A DNA stretch of 64,000 nt from Acidobacteriota bacterium (GCA_013289855.1 JABCZD010000002.1:492240-556239); one strand, 5' to 3'; shown: positions 7,449 through 17,380, numbered from the stretch's first letter. Translations and numbers: made by a program. Notes: generated by a model from the sequence alone, not told the origin.

Positions 7449-7468
7449 GCACAGACTGAAGTCTGTGC
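7449..7468. repeat. palindromic element with TGAA loop
   Basis: GCACAGAC-TGAA-GTCTGTGC makes a perfect 8-bp stem and is followed by TAC. It lies between dnaJ and hspR. The element at 8728-8745 has the same loop and the same TAC tail with a different stem. Confidence 0.7.
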
Positions 7469-7487
7469 TACTAAAAACCCGCTCCAC

Positions 7488-8675
7488 TTACACTCCCGCC
7501 TTGGCGAACAGATCCTTGCGCGGATCTTCTGGGACTACCGCTTCCAAATCCTTCATTAAGGTGCGGACGCGTTCGTCGGTGGGCAGCGGCACGACTACTT
7601 GAATTTCTACGTACTGATCACCGCGGGCGCCGTTGCGGACGCTGGGGACGCCTTTTTCTTTCAGGCGCAGAGTTTTGCCGCTGTCTGTGCCGGGAGGAAT
7701 GCGTACTAACGCGCGGCCGTCTATCGTGGGGACTTCGATTTTTGCGCCGAGCGTGGCTTCGGTGACCTTTACCGGAATGCGCGTGTATAGATCGTCGCCG
7801 CGGCGCTCGAAAAATTCGTGCGGCTTGACCTCCACGCGCAGATACAGGTCGCCAGCGGGCGCGCCCATGGTGCCGGAGTTGCCTTTGCCGGGGACGCGCA
7901 CGCGGCCGCCATTGGCGAGGCCGGCGGGAATGCGCACCTCGATGGTTTCGGTTTTGCGCACGCGGCCTTCGCCGCCGCAGGTGCGGCACGCGGTGCGAAT
8001 TTTTCCGGTGCCGCCGCAGCGCGTGCAGGGCACATTGAATTTCATCTTGCCGGCGGTTTGCTGAATGGTTCCGCTGCCGCCGCAAGTGGTGCACGTGGTG
8101 GCTTGGCCTTGCGCGCCGGTGCCGTGGCAGGTTTCGCAAGTATCCATGCGCGTGATTTGCAGTTTTTTTACCGCGCCGCGGACGGCGTCCCAGAAATCGA
8201 TTTCGATCTGGTATTCCAGGTCGCCGCCGGGCTGGTGCTCTGGCTCCATGGCTCCGCCGCCCTGGCCGCCACGAAAAAATTGACTGAAGAGATCGCGGAA
8301 GCTACCTGCGCCGGTACCTGAGCCGGAACTCGAATTCCCGCCCTGATTGCCGCCGAAATCGAAACCGCCAAAATCAAAATTTATGTCGGCTTGCTCGTCG
8401 GGATTGCCGCCGCTGTATCCGGGGGCGCCGCCGGCCGCGACGTTGTCGCTGTAGAATCCGTACTGATCGTAGATCTGGCGTTTTTTTGTGTCGGAAAGTA
8501 CGTCGTAGGCTTCCTGCAATTGCTTGAATTTGTCTTCGGAGGATTTATCGCCGGGATTTAGATCGGGATGATATTTGCGGGCTAGTTTGCGAAAAGACGT
8601 ACGAATATCCTTGGCGGTGGCTTTGCGGCCTACACCTAACAGTTCGTAATAATCTTGTTTGCTTGTCGTCGCCAT
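7488..8675 (-). CDS. dnaJ: chaperone DnaJ
   Basis: A 395-residue type I J-protein. The J domain carries the H36-P37-D38 motif that stimulates the DnaK ATPase. A Gly/Phe and Gly/Ser-rich linker (about residues 85-140) follows, then four zinc repeats [24 protein letters not shown] and CRTCGGEG, then the C-terminal substrate-binding domains. It lies downstream of dnaK in the same operon, separated by about 156 nt holding two hairpin elements. All key residues are present. Confidence 0.96.
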   Translation of the reverse strand: MATTSKQDYYELLGVGRKATAKDIRTSFRKLARKYHPDLNPGDKSSEDKFKQLQEAYDVLSDTKKRQIYDQYGFYSDNVAAGGAPGYSGGNPDEQADINFDFGGFDFGGNQGGNSSSGSGTGAGSFRDLFSQFFRGGQGGGAMEPEHQPGGDLEYQIEIDFWDAVRGAVKKLQITRMDTCETCHGTGAQGQATTCTTCGGSGTIQQTAGKMKFNVPCTRCGGTGKIRTACRTCGGEGRVRKTETIEVRIPAGLANGGRVRVPGKGNSGTMGAPAGDLYLRVEVKPHEFFERRGDDLYTRIPVKVTEATLGAKIEVPTIDGRALVRIPPGTDSGKTLRLKEKGVPSVRNGARGDQYVEIQVVVPLPTDERVRTLMKDLEAVVPEDPRKDLFAKAGV

Positions 8676-8727
8676 GATTCAGTCGTTTGCGCGATGATGC
8701 GATACGTCAAAAATTCATACAGAACAG

Positions 8728-8745
8728 GCCGGACTGAAGTCCGGC
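8728..8745. repeat. palindromic element with TGAA loop
   Basis: GCCGGAC-TGAA-GTCCGGC forms a perfect 7-bp stem and is followed by TACAC. It is the second member of the TGAA-loop family and sits between dnaK and dnaJ. Confidence 0.7.
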
Positions 8746-8763
8746 TACACATTCAAAAACCGC

Positions 8764-8811
8764 CATGCCGGGCAGGCTAGGAATGAAGCTGATCCTCGCC
8801 TGTCCGGCATG
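8764..8811. repeat. long inverted repeat between dnaK and dnaJ
   Basis: CATGCCGGGCAGGC (8764-8777) pairs with GCCTGTCCGGCATG (8798-8811), 14 positions with one mismatch around a 20-nt loop. No U-run follows on the minus strand, so a true intrinsic terminator is unlikely. An RNA-processing or mRNA-stabilising hairpin that sets the DnaK:DnaJ ratio is possible. Confidence 0.65.
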
Positions 8812-8831
8812 AGTCGTCTGTTTCCACCGGT

Positions 8832-10793
8832 TTAGTTGGGTGGGCGCTTGTCGTCGACGTCTACGTACTCGGCGTCGATCACGTCTTCCGGCTTTTTGCC
8901 AGCCGGAGCGCCGCCCGCTGCACCCGCTGCGCCCGGAGCGTCCCCACCAGCGCCCGCGCTCGCAGCATTGGCTTGCGCTGCGCCGGCTGCTTCGTTGGCC
9001 TTGTAGAGAACTTCCGCGATCTTATGCAGAGACTTCTCCAGGTTTTCCGTTGCCGTACGGAGCCGAGCCACGCCGCCTTCGGTGATGGCTTTCCTCGCGT
9101 CTTCGATCGCATCCTCGACGGTCTTCAGGTCGCCGGCTTCGATCTTCTCGCGATTTTCTTTCACCATCTTTTCCGATTGGTACAAGATACCGTCCAGGCG
9201 ATTGCGCGCCTCGACCTCTTCCAGCCTGCGACGGTCGTCTTCGCTGTGCGCTTCGGCGTCCACGCGCATCTTCTCGGCTTCTTCTTTCGATAGGCCGCTG
9301 GACGCGGTGATGGTGATCTTCTGTTCCTTGTTGGTGGCCTTGTCCTTCGCGCTGACGTTCAAGATACCGTTCGCGTCGATGTCAAAGGTCACTTCGATTT
9401 GCGGCGTTCCGCGCGGGGCAGGCGGAATCCCGTCCAGCTTGAAGGTGCCGAGCGAACGATTGTCGTTGGCAAACTTGCGCTCGCCTTGCAGCACCTTGAT
9501 TTCCACGCCCGGCTGATTGTCCGAAGCCGTCGAGTACGTTTCCACCTTGCGCGTCGGAATCGTGGTGTTGCGCGGAATCTGCACGGTCATTAAGCCGCCC
9601 AGAGTTTCCACGCCGAGCGAGAGCGGGGTAACGTCCAGCAAGAGAATGTCTTTCACTTCTCCCGCCAGCACCGCGCCTTGAATCGCCGCGCCTACGGCCA
9701 CGACTTCGTCTGGGTTCACGCCCTTGTGCAGTTCCTTTTCACCGAAGAACGTGCGAACAAGTTGCTGCACTTTTGGAATACGCGTGGAGCCGCCGACCAT
9801 AACGACCTCTTGAATGTCGTTCGGCGAAAGCTTGGCGTCTTCCAGGGCTTGCTTGACCGGCTTCATGGAACGATCCAACAGATCGCCCATCAACTGCTCG
9901 AGGCGTGTGCGGGTCAGCTTCTTTTCAAAGTGGATCGGGCCTGCCGCTCCGGCAGTGAGGAAGGGAAGATTGATTTCCGTTTCCATCATCTGCGAAAGCT
10001 CGATCTTGGCCTTTTCCGCGGAGTCCTTCAGGCGTTGCAGAGCCATGCGGTCTTTGCTGAGATCGATGCTGTTCTCTTTCTTGAACTCGTCGATGAGCCA
10101 ATCCACGATTTTCTGGTCGACGTCGTCGCCGCCGAGGTGCGTGTCGCCGTTGGTTGACTTCACTTCGACCACGCCGGCGCCAACTTCGAGCACGGAGACG
10201 TCGAACGTACCGCCGCCCAAGTCGTAGACCACGATGGTTTCGTCGCTCTTCTTTTCCAGGCCGTAAGCCAAAGCCGCAGCCGTGGGCTCATTGATGATGC
10301 GGACCACTTCGAGGCCGGCAATTTCGCCAGCTTGCTTGGTGGCTTGCCGTTGCGCGTCATTAAAATACGCGGGCACGGTGATCACCGCTTTGGTGACCTT
10401 CTCGCCGAGGAAATCCTCCGCCGAGGCCTTTAGCTTGCCGAGAATCATCGCGGAAATTTCCGGCGGACTGTAGGTCTTGCCAAAAATGTCCACGCGCGCA
10501 TCGTCATGCGGGCCTTTTACAACCTTATAAGGTACGCGGCGGGTCTCTTCGCCAACTTCGTCAAAGCGACGGCCCATGAAGCGCTTGATCGAATAGACGG
10601 TGTTTTCAGGATTGGTTACCGCCTGGCGCTTGGCGACCTGTCCAACCAACCGCTCGCCACCTTTGGTGATGGCCACTACGGAAGGCGTGGTGCGCGCGCC
10701 CTCCTGGTTCGGGATGACCACCGGCTCGCCGCCCTGCATTACGGCGACGACGGAGTTGGTGGTCCCCAAGTCAATTCCAATAATCTTGCTCAT
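8832..10793 (-). CDS. dnaK: chaperone DnaK (Hsp70)
   Basis: A 653-residue Hsp70. It starts [20 protein letters not shown], has the phosphate loop [16 protein letters not shown], the adenosine motif [14 protein letters not shown], the substrate domain start [14 protein letters not shown], and ends in an Ala/Gly-rich lid tail with [10 protein letters not shown]. It is an ATP-driven cytosolic chaperone working with DnaJ (next gene) and a GrpE not seen here. It is the first gene of the operon, driven by the HAIR-overlapped promoter at 10899-10928. Confidence 0.98.
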   Translation of the reverse strand: MSKIIGIDLGTTNSVVAVMQGGEPVVIPNQEGARTTPSVVAITKGGERLVGQVAKRQAVTNPENTVYSIKRFMGRRFDEVGEETRRVPYKVVKGPHDDARVDIFGKTYSPPEISAMILGKLKASAEDFLGEKVTKAVITVPAYFNDAQRQATKQAGEIAGLEVVRIINEPTAAALAYGLEKKSDETIVVYDLGGGTFDVSVLEVGAGVVEVKSTNGDTHLGGDDVDQKIVDWLIDEFKKENSIDLSKDRMALQRLKDSAEKAKIELSQMMETEINLPFLTAGAAGPIHFEKKLTRTRLEQLMGDLLDRSMKPVKQALEDAKLSPNDIQEVVMVGGSTRIPKVQQLVRTFFGEKELHKGVNPDEVVAVGAAIQGAVLAGEVKDILLLDVTPLSLGVETLGGLMTVQIPRNTTIPTRKVETYSTASDNQPGVEIKVLQGERKFANDNRSLGTFKLDGIPPAPRGTPQIEVTFDIDANGILNVSAKDKATNKEQKITITASSGLSKEEAEKMRVDAEAHSEDDRRRLEEVEARNRLDGILYQSEKMVKENREKIEAGDLKTVEDAIEDARKAITEGGVARLRTATENLEKSLHKIAEVLYKANEAAGAAQANAASAGAGGDAPGAAGAAGGAPAGKKPEDVIDAEYVDVDDKRPPN

Positions 10794-10898
10794 GCTCGCT
10801 TCCTCCCAAATTCATGTGCGCAAAATGTAGCGATACGCGGCTCGTGAATAACGGTATGTAGATGCCTACTCTCGGCCGACAGGCTAAGCGCGAAGTGA

Positions 10899-10928
10899 AC
10901 TATACAACTTGAGTGTCCAATTGTCAAG
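10899..10928 (-). promoter_or_regulatory. dnaK operon promoter overlapped by a HAIR operator
   Basis: On the minus strand TTGACA (10927-10922) and TATAGT (10904-10899) are separated by exactly 17 nt. On the plus strand, 10908-10928 reads CTTGAGT-N7-TGTCAAG, matching the HspR HAIR consensus CTTGAGT-N7-ACTCAAG in 12 of 14 positions. The operator covers the -35 box and most of the spacer, so bound HspR would block RNA polymerase. Confidence 0.85.
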
Positions 10929-11342
10929 TAATCTTATAGCGTCCGTAAGGTAATGAATGTGGGATAGTTAAGAGAGCTGGGCGAAAAGTTGAGATGATGC
11001 CGTTTTTTTTTTTGCCAAACGGGGGCAAATTACTCATTCTAAAGCGATTATTACATTCCACGAAATGGCAAAACGTTCGTAAGTCATTGATTATAATAAG
11101 CTTGACTAAATCGCGATGGTCACTTTTGCTGTGGGTTCGGCCGAAAGCTGAGACGGTCTCGGACTGCGTCGATGGGATCGCTAGAGCGACGGACAAACAG
11201 GCGTCCGCCGCCGGCATCGGACTGATGTTGGTCAACTGAACGACGCAAATAAGGAGCGCGGGAATTTCTCCGCCACGGCGGGCAAAATTTCGCGGTAGAA
11301 TTCTCTGCTCGTAAATTTGTCGCGCGATTTGTATCGCGCTCA
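10929..11342. other. intergenic region, no supported gene
   Basis: The stretch is AT-richer than its surroundings, with a run of T at about 11002-11012. Short open frames exist on both strands but none has family-like sequence or a ribosome-binding site. It separates the divergent dnaK operon and the DsbA-like gene. Confidence 0.4.
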
Positions 11343-11360
11343 GTGTCCGAGGAGGACTAC

Positions 11361-12032
11361 GTGATTCGCCGGCTATTACTGGCAGGGACTTTGGTTGCGG
11401 CGGTGCTGACCCTGGGGGCGATCCGCCCGCCTCGGTATGCGGCGGTTGCAGCGGCGCTGCCCGCTCCTGTGCCGCAAGGGTTGCAGGGCGTTACCGACAT
11501 TGATTCGCATCAAGCGGAAGGGTCGAAATCCGCGCCGATCATCATGGAGGTCTTCAGCGACTATCAGTGTCCGGCGTGCAAAACGCTGTTTATCACGACC
11601 GACCGCCTGGTGGTGGACAACTATGTGAATACCGGAAAGGTGTATTTGATTCACCGCGACTATCCGCTGCCCATGCATGCGTACTCGCGGGTCGCGGCGC
11701 GCTACGCTCGGGCGGCTGCGCAGCTCGGCAAGCTGGAAGCGGTGCAGCGGGCGCTATTTCAAAACCAGGAAAAGTGGGAAGTCAGCGGCGATGTGGATGG
11801 CACGGTCGCTGCCGTGCTGACGCCAGCGGAAATAGTGAAAGTGCGCGCGCTGGTGAAAGGCGGGACCATGGATGCGCTGATCGACAAGGATTATGCGATC
11901 GGGCAGATTTACCATGTGAATCAAACGCCGACCACCATTCTGCATGCAAAAGATCAGACCTTTCCGGTGGCCGGGGTGCTGACGTTCGACGCGCTGCACA
12001 GTTTTATCGACCAGTTGCTGGGCCAGAAATAG
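11361..12032 (+). CDS. DsbA/thioredoxin-fold disulfide oxidoreductase
   Basis: A 223-residue protein with an N-terminal membrane anchor or signal segment (RRLLLAGTLVAAVLTLGAI), then a DsbA-type thioredoxin fold beginning MEVFSDYQCPACKTLF, with active-site C70-P-A-C73, and the cis-Pro loop VNQTPTTILHAKDQTFPVAG. It probably forms or shuffles disulfides outside the cytoplasm. The GTG at 11361 is chosen because GAGGAGGA ends 4 nt before it; an upstream GTG at 11343 lies in front of that site. The MauE-like gene follows 31 nt downstream and could reoxidise it. Confidence 0.85.
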   Translation: MIRRLLLAGTLVAAVLTLGAIRPPRYAAVAAALPAPVPQGLQGVTDIDSHQAEGSKSAPIIMEVFSDYQCPACKTLFITTDRLVVDNYVNTGKVYLIHRDYPLPMHAYSRVAARYARAAAQLGKLEAVQRALFQNQEKWEVSGDVDGTVAAVLTPAEIVKVRALVKGGTMDALIDKDYAIGQIYHVNQTPTTILHAKDQTFPVAGVLTFDALHSFIDQLLGQK

Positions 12033-12063
12033 TGAGGCGGCACTTCGGAGACCGCGCGAGACC

Positions 12064-12585
12064 ATGTTGGAGTCCAGCCCGTTGAACTTTCGCCGAATTG
12101 TGATTTGGATCGGACGGCTTGCGCTGGGCGGCATTTTTGTCTTTGCTGGCTATTCCAAAATTTTTCTTCCCAACTTCATGGCGTCATCGCTGTTTGCGCT
12201 GCGCTTTTCACTGTCGACAAACCTGTCGAATTTTGCGTTTCAGGTGGATTCCTACAAGTTGCTATCTCCGGCGGGTGTAGCTTTTGTGGCGCACACGCTG
12301 CCGTTCGCGGAAATTGTGCTTGGCTTGCTCCTGCTGATTGGCTGGCGGCTGCGCATCTGGGCCACGCTGATCACGTTGATTATGGTGGGGTTTCTTGGCG
12401 TGGTTACACGCGCTTACTTGCTGCACATGGACATCAACTGCGGCTGCTTCGCCAAACCCGAGCCGCTTACTGGTTGGACGGTCGTGCGCGACGGAGCCTT
12501 GGCGGTGCTGGCAATCGCCATGACGGTGTTCGCTTACATGGAAGCGCGGAAGCCGCACCCGTGGACGGCTCCGGCAAAAATTTGA
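12064..12585 (+). CDS. MauE/DoxX-family redox membrane protein
   Basis: A 173-residue protein with about four hydrophobic segments (RLALGGIFVFAGYSKIF, EIVLGLLLLIGW, LITLIMVGFLGVVTRAY, ALAVLAIAMTVFAY). The periplasmic-side NCGCF motif between segments three and four is typical of MauE-like proteins, which are needed for disulfide-rich protein maturation and resemble VKOR/DsbB partners. Being next to the DsbA-like gene supports a redox pair. It may have another function within the DoxX group. Confidence 0.75.
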   Translation: MLESSPLNFRRIVIWIGRLALGGIFVFAGYSKIFLPNFMASSLFALRFSLSTNLSNFAFQVDSYKLLSPAGVAFVAHTLPFAEIVLGLLLLIGWRLRIWATLITLIMVGFLGVVTRAYLLHMDINCGCFAKPEPLTGWTVVRDGALAVLAIAMTVFAYMEARKPHPWTAPAKI

Positions 12586-12695
12586 CTGCTCCTTCCTGGA
12601 CACGAATTGCGGCGAGCAAGCCCGGGAAACTATCTGGAACTTGACGACGCCGGACTAGCCGCAAGCGATTCCATTTACGTTAGAATTATTCCGCG

Positions 12696-15041
12696 ATGCT
12701 GAGTCTACCTCCCATTACATTGCGACTGCGCGGCTGGAAGTTGATTGACCGCGTGGCGCTGGCGTTTTTGCTGCTGTGCGCGATTGCGCTGGGCGCAGGC
12801 GCGGGATTGCTGTTTGTGTATGCCAGCGATTTGCCGGAGTTGCGAGCGCTGGAAACGTACCGGCCCACCGTGGTGACGGAAATTTATGCGGATGATGGGC
12901 AGCTGGTCGGCAGCTTTGCGCTGCAGCGGCGCATTCTGATGACGTACGAGCAGGTTCCCAAGGTTTTGTACAACGCGGTTACTTCGATTGAGGATCAGCA
13001 CTTCGAGGATCACTGGGGCATTGATTTTCCGCGCATCGCTACCGCGGCATTTCGCAACGTGCAGCATCACAAAATCACCGGCGGGGCCAGCACGATTACC
13101 ATGCAGCTGGCGGGCAATCTCTTCCTGGACCGCAGCGACCGGACGTTCCGCCGCAAGATGCAGGAGATGCTGCTGGCGCTGCAGATCGAACGCGGGTACA
13201 CCAAGCCGCAAATTTTTACCATGTACGCCAATCAGGTGTACCTGGCGCACGGCAATTACGGATTTGCCGCCGCGGCGCAATTTTATTTTGGAAAAAATGT
13301 GCAGGATTTGAAATTGCCGGAAGCGGCGCTGCTGGCAGGAATGGTCAATGGGCCGAAATTTTCTCCGCTGACGAATCCCGAAGGCTCGCTGAACCGCCGC
13401 AACCTGGTGCTTTTCCGGATGCTGGAAGAGGGGAAAATCACCGAGGCCGAAGCGGAAGCGGCGCGCAAGACGCCGTTGGGCTTGCACATTCAATATCCGC
13501 GCAACGATCTGGCGCCGTACTTTTTTGAAGAGATTCGCAAATACCTGGAAGCCACGTACGGCACGGAAGCGGTGCACGAGCGCGGGCTGCGCGTGTACAC
13601 CACGCTGAATATCGCCATGCAGCGCGCGGCGAACCAATCGGTACGGGATGGACTGCACTCGTACGATCGGCGGCACGGGTGGCGCGGCAATCTGCCGAAC
13701 GTGATGCGGGACAATTTAGGAAATCTGGATAGCTATGAGGATGACGACTGGCGGCATCCGATCGAGAAGGGAAGTTACGTTACCGGATTGGTGCTGACCA
13801 CCGGCGACAAAGACGCGACGATTAAGATTGGTCCGTACCGCGCGATTCTGGCACCCGCGGATTACGCCTGGACGGGACGCAAGAAACCGTCGGATTTGCT
13901 GAAGGTGGGTGACCTGGCGCAATTCTCCGTGCGCGAAGTGCAAGAGAGCACCTTGCGCGTGCAGCTGGAGCAGCAGCCCGGGCCGCAAGCCGCGATGGTC
14001 GCCATCGACAATGCCAGCGGTGAGATCAAGGCCATGGTGGGCGGCTATAGTTTTGAGGACTCCAAGTTTAATCGCGCCACACAGGCGTATCGCCAGGTGG
14101 GCAGCTCTTTTAAGGTGTATGTGTACGCGGACGCGCTGGAAAAAGGCGCGTCGCCCTTCGACACGATTGTGGATACGCCGTTCACGACGATCAGCGGCGG
14201 TCAGGCGTATTCGCCGCGCAACTACGACGAAAAATTTGAAGGCACGATTACGCTGCGGCGGGCGCTGGCCGGTTCGCGCAACGTTCCGGCGGTGAAGCTG
14301 GCGGACAAAATAGGCATCACCAGCGTGGTGGATATGGCGCGAAGATTTGGCATCACCACGTCGCTGCCGCCGTACTTGCCGCTGGCGCTGGGCGCGGCGG
14401 ATATGCGACTGATTGAACACGTTTCCGCGTTCACGGTTTTTCCGGACGACGGAATACGGATCGATCCGCACATGATCCGGCGCGTGGCCAGTTATGACGG
14501 CGCGTTGCTGGAGGAGGCGCATCCGGAAGTTCATGATGTGATTTCTCCGGACGTGGCGCGCACGATGACGGCGATGCTGGAAGAAGTGATTCAGTTCGGC
14601 ACGGGCATGCAGGCGCGCGTGTTGGGCCGCCAAGCGGGAGGCAAAACTGGCACCACGCAGGACTATACGGATGCTTGGTTCATCGGATTTACGCCGCAGA
14701 TTACTTCAGGAGTGTGGGTGGGGTTTGACGACAAGCAAATTTCGCTGGGGAAAAAAGAGACGGGCGCGAAAGCGGCGTTGCCGATTTGGCTGGAGTTTAT
14801 GCAGAACGCTTTGGCCGGAATGCCGGCGATTGATTTTCCGAATGTGGTGACGCTGGAGGAGCAGGCGCTGGATCATCACGTGAACGTGGATACTCCGGAC
14901 AGCGCGCCGACGGAGGCGGAGGAGCCGAGGTCGGCGCCGAAGGAAAAACCGCCGGCGGCTGGAGCTCCTACGAAGACGACTGCGGATACGCCAGCGAATC
15001 CGCCACCGGTGGCTAGCCCTGCGGCTGCGCCGCCTAGATAG
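12696..15041 (+). CDS. mrcA: class A penicillin-binding protein (PBP1A type)
   Basis: A 781-residue bifunctional peptidoglycan synthase. It has one N-terminal membrane segment, a GT51 glycosyltransferase with the catalytic Glu in SIEDQHFEDHWGID and the GGASTITMQLAGNLFL motif, and a transpeptidase with S-S-F-K in QVGSSFKVYVYADA, the SRN motif and KTGTT. The C-terminus is a Pro/Ala/Glu-rich tail (about residues 725-781). TAGAAT lies 9 nt before the ATG and no Shine-Dalgarno site is seen, so translation may be leaderless or nearly so. Confidence 0.94.
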   Translation: MLSLPPITLRLRGWKLIDRVALAFLLLCAIALGAGAGLLFVYASDLPELRALETYRPTVVTEIYADDGQLVGSFALQRRILMTYEQVPKVLYNAVTSIEDQHFEDHWGIDFPRIATAAFRNVQHHKITGGASTITMQLAGNLFLDRSDRTFRRKMQEMLLALQIERGYTKPQIFTMYANQVYLAHGNYGFAAAAQFYFGKNVQDLKLPEAALLAGMVNGPKFSPLTNPEGSLNRRNLVLFRMLEEGKITEAEAEAARKTPLGLHIQYPRNDLAPYFFEEIRKYLEATYGTEAVHERGLRVYTTLNIAMQRAANQSVRDGLHSYDRRHGWRGNLPNVMRDNLGNLDSYEDDDWRHPIEKGSYVTGLVLTTGDKDATIKIGPYRAILAPADYAWTGRKKPSDLLKVGDLAQFSVREVQESTLRVQLEQQPGPQAAMVAIDNASGEIKAMVGGYSFEDSKFNRATQAYRQVGSSFKVYVYADALEKGASPFDTIVDTPFTTISGGQAYSPRNYDEKFEGTITLRRALAGSRNVPAVKLADKIGITSVVDMARRFGITTSLPPYLPLALGAADMRLIEHVSAFTVFPDDGIRIDPHMIRRVASYDGALLEEAHPEVHDVISPDVARTMTAMLEEVIQFGTGMQARVLGRQAGGKTGTTQDYTDAWFIGFTPQITSGVWVGFDDKQISLGKKETGAKAALPIWLEFMQNALAGMPAIDFPNVVTLEEQALDHHVNVDTPDSAPTEAEEPRSAPKEKPPAAGAPTKTTADTPANPPPVASPAAAPPR

Positions 15042-15062
15042 GTGGTTGCAAGAACCCCCAGT

Positions 15063-15110
15063 GGCTAAAGCCGATTTTGTAATAATCCGTTTGCGGCCCG
15101 ACTAAAGTCG
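15063..15110. repeat. two short palindromes with TAAA-type centres
   Basis: GGCTAAAGCC (15063-15072) and CGACTAAAGTCG (15099-15110) lie between the convergent PBP and thiL genes. Their CTAAAG core resembles the CTGAAG core of the 7449 and 8728 elements. Confidence 0.5.
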
Positions 15111-15150
15111 AGCCCTCCCGTCTCCTCTTCAGGTTCCATTCAGGGAAAAA

Positions 15151-16197
15151 TTATCGGAAGGGATCCCAGCCGCCGGGCTTTAGCGTAGTGGGCTTGCGAC
15201 CTTCAGCGACCAAAAGGATCTTGCGCGTCGCGGTGATTTCGCCGATGGCGGTCAATGGAACGCCCTTGAACGAAGCTGGCACGCCCGAGGTTTTATTTCG
15301 CGGCACGGTGAACAAGAGTTCGTAGTCGTCGCCGCCGTGTAGGACGAGTGCTAAGGCTTCGTTTTCACGCGTAGTGTTCGTCTTGTGGCGTGGCCGGCGC
15401 GTCGACGAGAGCGGGTTTACGCTTGGGAGTTTCTGTGCGTCGATACGCGCACCGACGCCGCTGGCTCCGCATAGACGTGGGAGATCGCTCGAGAGACCGT
15501 CGGAAAGATCCATCGCGGCCGTTGCCAAACGCTTTGTCACCAGCCACTGACCTAAGGCGAGGCGTGGTTCGGGATAGAGATGTTTGCGCAATTGCGCTTC
15601 GCTACGATTCACGATGTCGCGGTCTTTACGCAGCAAGCGCAGGCCCTGCTCAGCTTCGCCCAAGCGGCCGCTGACGTAAAGAAGGTCGCCGGCGTTGGCA
15701 CCGTCACGATGCAAGGCCCGGCCGCTCTGCACTTCGCCCACGACGGTAATATTGATAAGGATTTCATTGCGCTTGGTGGTATCGCCGCCGGCGAGGACGC
15801 AATCGAAGCGCAGCGCTGCTCGACGCAGGCCTCGCAAGAATTTCGCTAGCCACGATCCCGTGGCGCTTTCGGGCAGCGCCAGACTTAAGAGGAAGCAGCG
15901 CGGCGTCCCGCCCATCGCAGCAATGTCACTGACGGCGCGCGCTAAGGATTTCCAGCCAACGGCGTCCGGCGGATGTTTATCGCGCAGAAAGTGTGTGCCC
16001 TCGAGAAACCAGTCGCAGGTAAGGATTGTTTCGCAGCCGCGGGTCGGTTGGAACAACGCTGCGTCGTCGCCGATGCCGAGTGACAACAGCCTGGTTGTGC
16101 CGGTTTCTGCGCGCGAATCTATTCCGCCATCGGACGAGCGGAAGCCGCGTGAAATCTTTGCAAGCAGCGAATTTTCCGTTTGACGAAGGCGTGGCAT
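15151..16197 (-). CDS. thiL: thiamine-monophosphate kinase
   Basis: A 348-residue protein of the PurM-like ATP-grasp family that phosphorylates thiamine phosphate to the diphosphate cofactor. Diagnostic segments are LGIGDDAALF near the N-terminus, TCDWFLEGTHFL, AVSDIAAMGGTP, AGGDTTK, AMDLSDGLSSDL and HGGDDYELLF. These carry the Asp residues that bind magnesium and ATP. It is a single gene, divergent from the TPR-like gene. An Arg/Thr/Asn-rich insert (about residues 258-275) is a small oddity. Confidence 0.93.
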   Translation of the reverse strand: MPRLRQTENSLLAKISRGFRSSDGGIDSRAETGTTRLLSLGIGDDAALFQPTRGCETILTCDWFLEGTHFLRDKHPPDAVGWKSLARAVSDIAAMGGTPRCFLLSLALPESATGSWLAKFLRGLRRAALRFDCVLAGGDTTKRNEILINITVVGEVQSGRALHRDGANAGDLLYVSGRLGEAEQGLRLLRKDRDIVNRSEAQLRKHLYPEPRLALGQWLVTKRLATAAMDLSDGLSSDLPRLCGASGVGARIDAQKLPSVNPLSSTRRPRHKTNTTRENEALALVLHGGDDYELLFTVPRNKTSGVPASFKGVPLTAIGEITATRKILLVAEGRKPTTLKPGGWDPFR

Positions 16198-16232
16198 CGA
16201 ATTCCTGGCAATTCAGACTGTCCTGCGAGAAC

Positions 16233-16260
16233 TTGCCATTAAGTATATAGAAAGTATAAA
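16233..16260 (+). promoter_or_regulatory. promoter of the TPR-like secreted gene
   Basis: TTGCCA (16233-16238) and TATAAA (16255-16260) are spaced by 16 nt in an AT-rich stretch between the divergent genes. Transcription would start near 16267, 40 nt before the ATG at 16307. Confidence 0.55.
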
Positions 16261-16306
16261 TTGAATTACATTTCTCGGCCCCGATCGATTCAGTGGAGCC
16301 CAGCCG

Positions 16307-17380
16307 ATGAGGAAACTCTACCTGTTGTGTGGGTTGATTTGTTTCTATGTATCCGCCGCTGCGCCCGTGGAGGTGCGCGCCCAGACGCCGGAACCCCTCG
16401 CCCCTCAATTAAAGGGAGGAATAACCGCTACCGTGGCTGATGCTCTGGAAGAAGGGCTAAAGACAGATCCCGATAATCTCGAGGCGCGGGAAGAGCTGAT
16501 CCAATATTATTTTATGGCGATGGCCAGAACTCGATCTACAGATTTTGAGGAAACGCGGGAAAAGCACGTTTTCTGGCTTATTGAACATCATCCTGAGTCC
16601 GAGCTTGCAGGCTCGCCTGAGAGTGGCATTTTTCAGATGGGCCCTTCAGGGACCGAAGGTTATCAACGAGGCAAACAATTGTGGCTGCAGGAAGTAGAAA
16701 AGCATCCGGACAGTCCGGTCATTCTGCGCAACGCCGCGGAGTATCTCTTGTTGTACGACAGGAAGGTTGCGCGTGAGCTGCTTGAGAAGGCGTGGCTGCT
16801 AAGTCCGGGTGATGCGGAGACGTCTTCCATGCTGGCTCGAACCTACGAGCAGGAGCGGGATGTGGTGGCCTCGCCGGACGAGAAGGCCGCACTGTCGCAG
16901 AAGGCAGTTTCGGTCCGCGAACAGGGACTTGAGAAATCCGATGCGGAAGAAAGATTCTACGGTCTGGCGGACCTGGCCACCTCAGCGCTGCAAGCTGGGC
17001 AGATAGAGAAAGCGCAACAATATGCGTCCGAATTGTTGGCCTCCGCCGACAAATATAAGAGCAACTGGAATTACGGCAATGCGGTGCACAAGGGCAACAT
17101 CGTACTGGGGCTGGTGGAGTTGCGGCGAGAAGATGTTTCAGGTGCGAAGGAGCATCTCCTGGCGGCTAGCCTGACGCCTGGGTCACCGCAACTGGATTCG
17201 TTCGGTCCGAACATGACGCTGGCTAAGGAGTTGCTTGAGAAAGGTGAGCGCGAGGCGGTTTTGGCTTATCTGCAAAACTGCGAAGAATTCTGGAAGATGG
17301 GTCGCGGGAAGTTAGAGGAATGGATCGCGACGGCAAAAACGGGGGGAATTCCCGATTTTGGCGCTAACTTGTCGTATTAA
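16307..17380 (+). CDS. secreted TPR-like helical repeat protein
   Basis: A 357-residue protein with a signal peptide (MRKLYLLCGLICFYVSAAAP, then VEVRAQ). The mature part is helical with TPR-like spacing, for example DALEEGLKTDPDNLEAREEL and AEYLLLYDRKVARELLEKAW followed by LLSPGDAETSSMLARTYEQ. TPR arrays hold protein partners, so this may be a periplasmic scaffold. No catalytic motif is seen. The RDD-family gene starts about 118 nt downstream on the same strand. Confidence 0.75.
   Translation: MRKLYLLCGLICFYVSAAAPVEVRAQTPEPLAPQLKGGITATVADALEEGLKTDPDNLEAREELIQYYFMAMARTRSTDFEETREKHVFWLIEHHPESELAGSPESGIFQMGPSGTEGYQRGKQLWLQEVEKHPDSPVILRNAAEYLLLYDRKVARELLEKAWLLSPGDAETSSMLARTYEQERDVVASPDEKAALSQKAVSVREQGLEKSDAEERFYGLADLATSALQAGQIEKAQQYASELLASADKYKSNWNYGNAVHKGNIVLGLVELRREDVSGAKEHLLAASLTPGSPQLDSFGPNMTLAKELLEKGEREAVLAYLQNCEEFWKMGRGKLEEWIATAKTGGIPDFGANLSY

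Noticed and set aside
8764..8811. Intrinsic terminator between dnaK and dnaJ
   Set aside because: The stem is strong but no U-run follows on the minus strand, and dnaJ has no clear promoter of its own in the gap.
10924..11239. Frames of about 80-100 codons on both strands between dnaK and the DsbA-like gene
   Set aside because: They have no ribosome-binding site or family-like sequence, and one overlaps the dnaK promoter.
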